From CAZEVY01 sp964515555 (lineage in GTDB: Bacteria; Acidobacteriota; Terriglobia; Bryobacterales; Bryobacteraceae), in assembly GCA_964515555.1 (NCBI GenBank), contig CAZEVY010000043.1:1-38408 (forward strand): a stretch of 38,408 bases of DNA, read 5' to 3'. Below are positions 28,102 through 33,941 of the stretch, one piece after another. Positions within the stretch are counted from its first letter, which is position 1. Every line of letters starts with the position of its first letter. Below the pieces are notes generated by a model. The model ran no database searches. It had not been told where the DNA came from and saw nothing but the letters and a program-made list of their open reading frames with translations. A program made the translations under genes and the position numbers.

Positions 28102-29436
28102 TTAGAAGAGATATGCCAGCGAGAGGTCATAGCGGTTGTTGGTCCGGTTGCCGGCGCCCAGGTGGTCGGTGCGCAATTGCAGCCACTCCAGGCCGACCAG
28201 CACGTTGGGCGCGAGGCGATAGATCACGTTGGCGGCGCCGCTGCGATTGGCCGCGACGCCGGTGGCGGGCAGATCGCGATTGCGGTCGTCGTGCACGCCG
28301 GCGATGAGGTTCACGGTGACGCGATCGGCCGGCAGGAAGCTGAGCTGTCCCCAACCCCCCCGGCTGTGGACGGCCGCGATGCGCCCGTTGAGCTGCGAGA
28401 ATCCCTGCCGCAGCGCTCCGAAATGATGCAGGTTGTGTCCGGCGAAGAACGTGCCTGTGAACTCGACGTATCGCGACGGATTCGCGAACCAGTCCATGGC
28501 GAAGACGCCCGAGCCGACGGCGGCGCCAGCCACGCGCGTCTCGCTGAAGTGGAATCCGGGCGCGAACTCGATGCGGCGTCCGTCGCCCAGCCGGTGCTGG
28601 ATCTCGAAGCGCCCTTGGAGACCCGGCCGGCGGCGGTCGAGCTGCGCGATCGCGAAGCCTTGCGGGAGACCGGAATCCTCGGTGGTCTGCACGACGGCGG
28701 CCTGCGCCCGGAACTGAGTGGACTCCGACATCGCCAGGCGCTGCTCGAAGCGAATCTGCGGCTGCCATCGCCACAGGTTCCCGGAAGAGGTAAACGGCGA
28801 CACGCCCGAGTAGGAGAGCGAGTACGGGTCGCGCTGGGCGATCAGCGGCTTCTCGAGGCCGAACGTCACGCCGCGCGATTTCCAGGCCAGATCGACCGTC
28901 GCCGTGCGCATGCGGACGGGCGGATAGTTGGTCTCAGCGTTGCCTTCGTAGAAGTCCATCGCGACGGATGCGCTGAGATGGCCGCCCGCGAACGTTGCCG
29001 GGCCTCGATACTCGAAGCCGAACGTCGACTGTCGGAACGAGAGTCCGGCGCTGGAACGGCCCGGCGTGCGCGACGCCGTGGTCGGGTTGTCCTGCCCCGC
29101 CGCGGCGGGACCGTTGCGGAACAGGTTGGCGACGAGCATGCCGGTGAACCGCACCGGGAAGCGCTGCGACGATTCGAGCTTGGTGTGGGCCATCTCGTCG
29201 GCGCGGCGCTCCTGGATTTCGAGGCGCTCTTCGAGCGGCGGAATGGCCGGCTGGGGCGCGGGCGCGCGCGATCCGATCTCGCGCCGGATCGCGGCCATCT
29301 CGTCGCGCAGGGCGCGGTTCTCCGCTTCGAGGCGCGCGAGGCGGTCGAGGATCTGGCGCTGGGTGACGTCCTGCGCGCGCGCCGTGACCGGCGCGATCAG
29401 CAGGATCAGGCACAGGGATTCACGTCGAATATGCAT
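28102..29436 (-). CDS. Porin-like outer-membrane protein with N-terminal coiled coil
   Basis: ATG 29436 gives 444 aa with a signal peptide (CLILLIAPVTARA) and GGAG about ten bases upstream; an earlier frame start at 29469 lies inside the regulator gene. After the signal there is a short predicted coiled coil (LDRLARLEAENRALRDEMAA), a feature of some trimeric porins. The rest is beta-strand-rich, with alternating aromatic/polar patterns (FGFEYRGPATFAGGHLS) and a final YDLSLAYLF whose terminal Phe fits an outer-membrane barrel. It overlaps the receiver-only regulator by 17 bases, indicating co-expression. It may form a channel for a small substrate or ion linked to the cupredoxin-like protein. 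Specificity is not visible. Confidence 0.78.
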   Translation of the reverse strand: MHIRRESLCLILLIAPVTARAQDVTQRQILDRLARLEAENRALRDEMAAIRREIGSRAPAPQPAIPPLEERLEIQERRADEMAHTKLESSQRFPVRFTGMLVANLFRNGPAAAGQDNPTTASRTPGRSSAGLSFRQSTFGFEYRGPATFAGGHLSASVAMDFYEGNAETNYPPVRMRTATVDLAWKSRGVTFGLEKPLIAQRDPYSLSYSGVSPFTSSGNLWRWQPQIRFEQRLAMSESTQFRAQAAVVQTTEDSGLPQGFAIAQLDRRRPGLQGRFEIQHRLGDGRRIEFAPGFHFSETRVAGAAVGSGVFAMDWFANPSRYVEFTGTFFAGHNLHHFGALRQGFSQLNGRIAAVHSRGGWGQLSFLPADRVTVNLIAGVHDDRNRDLPATGVAANRSGAANVIYRLAPNVLVGLEWLQLRTDHLGAGNRTNNRYDLSLAYLF

Positions 29437-29809
29437 GGACGAGTCGCTCCAACAGGGTTCGGACTTCACCGGGCGAGTAGGGCTTGGCGAAGAAGGCGCT
29501 GGCGCCGGAGGCCAGCGCGCGGCCGTGGGCGGCCGGGTCGGTGGCGCCGCTGATGACGACGATGGGCAGAAGCGGGAAGCGCGGGTCGGAGCGGACCCGT
29601 TCGATCAGCTCGAAGCCGTTCATGCCGGGCATATCGAGGTCCGTCACCAGCGCGGCGACGCCGCCGGCGGCGCTCCCGCCCAGATAGGCCAGCGCCTCGG
29701 CCCCGTCGGCGCGCACGACGATCTCGACGCCGGGCACGCGTGTCAGCGCGATCTCCAGTGTCGCCGCCGCCTCCGGCGAATCCTCCACGATCAGCACTAT
29801 CCGGGGCAT
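29420..29809 (-). CDS. Receiver-only response regulator
   Basis: 129 aa consisting of one receiver domain and nothing else. The acidic pair is E9-D10, the phospho-acceptor is D57 in TDLDMPGMNG, the switch residue is Ser87 in VVISGA, and Lys109 is in FFAKPYS, so phosphorylation should work. Without an output domain it may act as a phosphate sink, relay or protein-protein switch for the sensor kinase at the end of the cluster. It starts 15 bases after the OmpR-type gene stop and overlaps the porin gene, so it belongs to the same transcript. Confidence 0.9.
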   Translation of the reverse strand: MPRIVLIVEDSPEAAATLEIALTRVPGVEIVVRADGAEALAYLGGSAAGGVAALVTDLDMPGMNGFELIERVRSDPRFPLLPIVVISGATDPAAHGRALASGASAFFAKPYSPGEVRTLLERLVHAYST

Positions 29810-29824
29810 CTCCGGCTCGCTCCA

Positions 29825-30514
29825 TCACGGCACGAATCGGTAGCCGACGCCGTGCACCGTAATAAAGTGACGCGGCTGATTCGAGTCCGGCTCCAGCTTC
29901 TGGCGCAATTTCACAACATGCGCGTCGACGGTGCGGGTATTCGGAAACGACTCGTAGCCCCAGACCGAGTTCAGTATCATGTCGCGCGTCAGCGGCTTGT
30001 CGGGATTCTGAAGGAAGTACACCAGCAGGTTGTACTCGGCCGGTGTGAGCCGCACGTCCTTCTGGACCTTCTTTACGGTGCGGCGGTCGAGGTCCACCTC
30101 GACGTCGCCGAACTTGAGCACGGCGTGCGCCTCGGGCGAGGCCCGCCGCAGCAGGGCGCGGATGCGCGCGATGAGCTCCCGGCGGCCGAAGGGCTTCACC
30201 ATGTAGTCGTCGGCGCCGATTTCGAGCAGCAAGACCTTGTCGAGCTCGTCGCCGATGGCGCTCAGCACCAGAATCGGCGTCTGCACCTGCGCGGCGCGGA
30301 CCTCCTTGCAGATGTCCATGCCGCTCATGCCGGGCAGGCGCAAATCGACGATCATCAGATCGGGCTTGAGGGTGAGGGCCTTTTCGTAACCGTCCTTGCC
30401 GTCGGCGGCGAGCACGGGGCGGAATCCTTCCTGCTCGAGCATGACCGCAACCGTGTCGCGCAGGCTCGCGTCATCATCTATGACGAGGATGGATTGCACC
30501 TCCCGAGACCCCAC
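29825..30514 (-). CDS. OmpR/PhoB-type response regulator
   Basis: 229 aa. The receiver domain has acidic residues D13-D15, phospho-acceptor D57 in MIVDLRLPGMSG, Ser85 and Lys107 in DDYMVKPFG. A winged-helix DNA-binding domain covers about 130-228 (RLTPAEYNLLVYFLQNPDKP, TVDAHVVKLRQKLE, VHGVGYRFVP). The start is taken as GTG 30514; a second GTG at 30499 is possible, and neither has a well-spaced SD. As the first gene of a five-gene minus-strand cluster ending in a histidine kinase, it probably controls its own operon. Only 28 bases separate it from the divergent exported-protein gene at 30543, so promoters of both must lie very close to or inside the coding starts. Confidence 0.93.
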   Translation of the reverse strand: MGSREVQSILVIDDDASLRDTVAVMLEQEGFRPVLAADGKDGYEKALTLKPDLMIVDLRLPGMSGMDICKEVRAAQVQTPILVLSAIGDELDKVLLLEIGADDYMVKPFGRRELIARIRALLRRASPEAHAVLKFGDVEVDLDRRTVKKVQKDVRLTPAEYNLLVYFLQNPDKPLTRDMILNSVWGYESFPNTRTVDAHVVKLRQKLEPDSNQPRHFITVHGVGYRFVP

Positions 30515-30542
30515 CTAATCGTATTACATTGAAAGAGAGACC

Positions 30543-31169
30543 ATGCTTCTCAAGCACACATTACCGCTAATCCTTCTGCCCGTAATCGCGCTGGCCGACT
30601 ACAAGGCCGAACCGGCCGGCGCTCCGCCTGCCGAACTCGCGGCGCCGATCGCCGCATTGATGCAGAAATCCGGGCACAAGGTCGTCACGCCCGAGGGGAA
30701 ACTCTGGTGCGAAGTCTGGTTCGTGGCGCAGGCGCCCTCGGGGCCGAAGACGAGCGAAGGCGACGTCACCTGGGCGACCGTGCCGCATGGCGCCGTGGTC
30801 GGCGCGCTGCGATTCCCGGCCCCCGGAACGGACCGTCGCGCGCAGGTGATCAAGCCCGGCGTGTACACGATGCGCTTCAGCTATTTCCCGATCAACGGCG
30901 ATCACCAGGGCGTCGCGCCGCAGCGCGACTTTCTCGTGCTCACTCCCGCAGGCGAGGATAAAGACGCCGCGCCGATTCCGGTGGTCGACACCCTGATGGA
31001 GATGAGCCGCAAGGCGTCGGGCACGCCGCATCCGGCGGTGCTGAGCATGTGGAAGGTCGAAAGCGACTTCAAGCCGGGCATGAACAAGTCGGGCGAGCAC
31101 GATTGGGCGTTGCACGCCAAGGCCGGCGACGCCCAGATCTCGCTGCTGCTCGTCGGACACGCGGAGTAA
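30543..31169 (+). CDS. Exported protein of unknown function
   Basis: 208 aa with a clear signal peptide (LLKHTLPLILLPVIALA). The ribosome-binding site is GAAAGAGAGA just upstream of ATG 30543. The mature part has a beta-sandwich look (KLWCEVWFVAQAP, RFPAPGTDRRAQVIKPGVYTM, DWALHAKAGDAQISLLLVGHAE) and a single Cys. No family is recognised. It is divergent from the OmpR-type regulator with 28 bases between start codons, so it could be under that regulator's control. Downstream it converges on the catalase-family gene, with a repeat copy and an assembly gap in between. Confidence 0.75.
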   Translation: MLLKHTLPLILLPVIALADYKAEPAGAPPAELAAPIAALMQKSGHKVVTPEGKLWCEVWFVAQAPSGPKTSEGDVTWATVPHGAVVGALRFPAPGTDRRAQVIKPGVYTMRFSYFPINGDHQGVAPQRDFLVLTPAGEDKDAAPIPVVDTLMEMSRKASGTPHPAVLSMWKVESDFKPGMNKSGEHDWALHAKAGDAQISLLLVGHAE

Positions 31170-31175
31170 GCAGGA

Positions 31176-31308
31176 CCGCTCCTTACNNNNNNNNNNNNNN
31201 NNNNNNNNNNNNNNNNNNNNNNNNNNNNNNNNNNNNNNNNNNNNNNNNNNNNNNNNNNNNNNNNNNNNNNNNNNNNNNNNNNNNNNCTTACCGTCGCGGC
31301 TCGGTAAC
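31176..31308 (-). repeat. Dispersed ~30-bp intergenic repeat, copy D, split by the assembly gap
   Basis: Left of the gap the sequence ends CCGCTCCTTAC, and right of it begins CTTACCGTCGCGGCTCGG. These are the two ends of one minus-strand repeat copy sharing CTTAC. Joined at CTTAC they rebuild a single complete copy, so the real gap may be zero-length, or may hold further repeat units. It lies between convergent genes. Confidence 0.75.
31187..31286. other. Assembly gap of exactly 100 N
   Basis: Placeholder run of 100 undetermined bases, located inside a dispersed repeat between convergent genes. The repeat is the likely cause of the assembly break. Confidence 0.97.
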
Positions 31309-32250
31309 GAGAGGCGTGGCGGCGCGGCGGCGGCGTCCGCTCATCAGGTAGAGCGAGGCGCGAGGCTCCAGCAGCGGATCTCCGGACGGGTCGATGCCGT
31401 CGACGCGAGGAATCGGGTCGAAGATGATGCGGCTGGCGGTGGGATCCGCCATGGCGGTCAGCTCGATCTCGCCGAAGTCGAGTTGCTCGCGTTCCTCGGG
31501 CCAGCTCGCGGTGGCGTCGTCGACCGGATCACCCGGGACGGCAAGCTGCACCACGATCCGGAGCCGCACCGGGCCGGCGGCGACTCGCGCGGCGATCTTC
31601 TCGATCAGGAAGTTCGGCGACCGGGCGGCGGCGGCCGCGGCGTCGAGGTGTCGAGCGCCTCCCTCCGGCAGGATCCGGTAACGTCCGAAGCGGCCGGCGC
31701 CGGCGGCGTTGGTGAATTGCATGGCGTTGACCGAGAAATAATTCTCCGTCGCGAAGCTCGCCGGAATCGGCTTGGGCGTGGTCACGAATTTCAGGGCGGC
31801 GGGATGCGAGCCGAGGAACTTCTCGATCGGGGTGGGCTTGGGCGCGTCCGGACGACTGTCGCGCGCCGCGCGGAGGAACTCCAGGAACTCCTCGGCGGTG
31901 CGGGCCGGGAAACCGTCGGTCGAGTGGCCGATGATGTCGGTGTGGACGTGATCGGCGAGATGGAACCGGATCGCGATGCCGCGCGGTCCGGAGACGTTGG
32001 GGTCGTTGTCGGGGATGGTCGGCACCCCGGTGCCGTTCGAGAATCGCACGGTTACAGGCGTGGATTCGCGCGCGATGTGAGGCGCGCGCGTGAGCGCACG
32101 GGCGATCAGGGAGCGCCGGAAGAGGCCCGTCAACAGGACGCCCTTGGCATGCGCCGGGCGATGGCCGGGATGCAGCCCGCTGAGATCGTCGAGGACGCCG
32201 AGGAGATCCTTACTGAGAGCGGTGTGCGGATCGGACTGTGGATGCGCCAT
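31288..32250 (-). CDS. Catalase-family heme peroxidase (SrpA-like)
   Basis: ATG 32250 gives 320 aa; the open frame extends 11 codons further, but the shorter start fits the family opening (MAHPQSDPHTALSKDLLGVL). The catalytic His is His34 in HAKGVLLTGLF. Other family marks are VTVRFSNGTGVPTIPDNDP and GPRGIAIRFHL, and near the end RVDGIDPSGDPLLEPRASLY, where Tyr301 would be the proximal heme ligand. It is shorter than classical catalases (about 480 aa), as expected for the catalase-related peroxidase group that uses organic peroxides or H2O2. No export signal is seen, so it is probably cytoplasmic. The last codons and the TAA come from the dispersed repeat, so the true C-terminus may once have been different. 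Confidence 0.88.
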   Translation of the reverse strand: MAHPQSDPHTALSKDLLGVLDDLSGLHPGHRPAHAKGVLLTGLFRRSLIARALTRAPHIARESTPVTVRFSNGTGVPTIPDNDPNVSGPRGIAIRFHLADHVHTDIIGHSTDGFPARTAEEFLEFLRAARDSRPDAPKPTPIEKFLGSHPAALKFVTTPKPIPASFATENYFSVNAMQFTNAAGAGRFGRYRILPEGGARHLDAAAAAARSPNFLIEKIAARVAAGPVRLRIVVQLAVPGDPVDDATASWPEEREQLDFGEIELTAMADPTASRIIFDPIPRVDGIDPSGDPLLEPRASLYLMSGRRRRAATPLVTEPRR

Positions 32251-32255
32251 GGTCC

Positions 32256-32261
32256 AGTTTA
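32256..32261 (-). promoter_or_regulatory. -10-like TAAACT five bases before the catalase-family start
   Basis: On the minus strand TAAACT is followed by GGACC and ATG 32250. No SD is present, so a leaderless transcript is possible. It lies in the 33-base spacer after dnaB. Confidence 0.35.
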
Positions 32262-32283
32262 CCGCCGGGGCGTGGCCCGCCAC

Positions 32284-33651
32284 TCAGGAGGGTGACTCGT
32301 CGTCAAGGTCGCCGGCCATGTTCTCGAACTTGGTGTACTGGCTGAGGAAGGCCAGCTTGAACTTCTCGGTGGGTCCGTTGCGCTGTTTGCCGATCATGAT
32401 CTCGGCGACGCCCTTGAGATCCTCGCGGTCGCGGTTGTAGACCTCGGGGCGATAGATGAACAGCACCAGGTCGGCGTCCTGCTCGATGGATCCCGACTCG
32501 CGGAGATCGCTGAGCTGCGGGATGTGGTCGCCGCGAGTCTCCGGGGCGCGGTTCAACTGGCTGAGGACCAGCAGCGGCACGCGCAGCTCCTTGGCGAGCA
32601 GCTTCAGGCCGCGCGAGATGGCGCTGACCTCCTGGGTCCGGCTGTCGTAGCGCCCGCGCGCGTTCATCAACTGCAGGTAGTCGACCATCACCAGGCCCAG
32701 GCCCTGCTCGGCCTTGAGGCGCCGCAGCTTGGCGTGGATCTCCATGATGCTGGCCCCGGCGGTGTCGTCGATGTAGAGCGGCGCCTCGACCAGATCCTGC
32801 GCGGCCACCGAGAGGCGGCGGCGTTCGTCGGCGTTCAGGTAGCCGGCGCGGAACTTGTGCTGGTCGACGCGCGCAGTGGCGCACAGCATGCGGTCGAGCA
32901 GCGAGGCCTGCGACATTTCGAGCGAGAAGACGGCGACCGTCTGCCGCACCTTCTGGTTCATGGCGACGTGCTGGGCGATGTTGAGTCCGAGCGCCGTCTT
33001 GCCCATGCCGGGGCGGGCCGCCAGGATGATCAGCTCGCCCTCGCGGAAGCCGCCGGTCAGCTCGTCGAGCTTGAGATATCCGGTCGAGATGCCGCGCAGG
33101 CGGCGGCTGGGATCGAGGAACGCGCTGAGGCCGCCTTCGAAGCGGTCGATGATCTGGCCGGGATTGGCGAGCGTGGCGCGCGAGGCCGTGTCGCCCAGGC
33201 GGAGGAACAGCTCCTCGGCCTCGGCCAGGATCTCCGAGGGCTCCTCCTGCGCCAGCAGGGCGCGGTCCATGATCTTCTGGCAGGTGAAGATGGTGCGGCG
33301 CAGCAGAGCCTTCTGCCGGACGATCTGGATGTAGCTGTCGAGGTTGAAAATGCGCGGCAGCCCGTCGTCGAGCGAGACCAGGTAGGTGAGGCCGTCGCAC
33401 TTTTCGAGCTGACCGTGCTTCATCAGCTCGTTGGCGACGGTGACGCGGTCGATGCGCTCGCCGCGCTCGCTGATGTCGCGCATGCGCTGGAAGATGAGAC
33501 GGTGCTTCTCCAGCACGAAGTCGTCGACTTCGATGGAGCCGGCGACGCTGATGAACGAGGAGTCGTCGAGGAGGATCGAGCCCAGGATGAGCTGCTCGCT
33601 GTCGACCGCCGAGGGAAGGCCCTTTTCCAGCGCCAGGTCTTTCGTCGCCAT
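32284..33651 (-). CDS. dnaB: Replicative DNA helicase DnaB
   Basis: 455 aa, the normal length. The N-terminal helical domain begins VDSEQLILGSILLDDSSF, a linker covers about 155-185, and the RecA-like motor has Walker A ARPGMGKTALG (Lys218), Walker B-type LVMVDYLQLM, and the DnaB signature SQLNRAPETRGDHIPQLSDL with the ESGSIEQDAD segment. It unwinds DNA ahead of the replication fork as a hexamer loaded by a helicase loader and recruits primase. No intein or insertion is present. It is followed after 33 bases by the catalase-family gene. The 290-base region upstream (33652-33941) holds one DnaA-box-like TTTTCCACA but no cluster. Confidence 0.97.
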   Translation of the reverse strand: MATKDLALEKGLPSAVDSEQLILGSILLDDSSFISVAGSIEVDDFVLEKHRLIFQRMRDISERGERIDRVTVANELMKHGQLEKCDGLTYLVSLDDGLPRIFNLDSYIQIVRQKALLRRTIFTCQKIMDRALLAQEEPSEILAEAEELFLRLGDTASRATLANPGQIIDRFEGGLSAFLDPSRRLRGISTGYLKLDELTGGFREGELIILAARPGMGKTALGLNIAQHVAMNQKVRQTVAVFSLEMSQASLLDRMLCATARVDQHKFRAGYLNADERRRLSVAAQDLVEAPLYIDDTAGASIMEIHAKLRRLKAEQGLGLVMVDYLQLMNARGRYDSRTQEVSAISRGLKLLAKELRVPLLVLSQLNRAPETRGDHIPQLSDLRESGSIEQDADLVLFIYRPEVYNRDREDLKGVAEIMIGKQRNGPTEKFKLAFLSQYTKFENMAGDLDDESPS

Positions 33652-33924
33652 GATTCGTTCGATCTACCTTACCGGCGCGCCGCCGCGCTGTCCAGAAAAA
33701 TCCGCGGCCAGCGGTGTGAGGGAGTTAGGCTGCGAAAATCCGCGCTTCCCGTCCCGGCCCGCCTGTGCAAAACTGCGCCCGCCAACTCCTTTGCGATGAA
33801 GCGGCCCCGGCCGCGAGCGGAGCTTTTCCACAGAAGGTCCACAAACAACCAGCCCCTATCCTGTTTTAACGCGGATTGGCGGGGCGAACAAGGCTTTTAT
33901 GATGAGACCCACGCGGACGCGCGG

Positions 33925-33930
33925 TATAAT
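33925..33930 (+). promoter_or_regulatory. Perfect -10 TATAAT eleven bases before the second kinase start
   Basis: A consensus TATAAT in a GC-rich context, eleven bases before ATG 33942, with no SD between. The transcript would have a leader of about five bases. No good -35 is seen 16-18 bases upstream. The rest of 33652-33941 shows only a short direct repeat (AAAATCCGCG, twice) and one DnaA-box-like site. Confidence 0.45.
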
Positions 33931-33941
33931 CCACACTGCGC

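Noticed and set aside
27999..28130. N-terminal extension of the cupredoxin-like protein
   Set aside because: It runs through a dispersed repeat and the end of the porin gene and would bury the signal peptide about 45 residues inside.
33824..33832. DnaA-box-like TTTTCCACA upstream of dnaB, suggesting a replication origin
   Set aside because: Only one good match, a poor second site (AGGTCCACA), no AT-rich unwinding region and no dnaA or dnaN nearby. A single box is not evidence for oriC.
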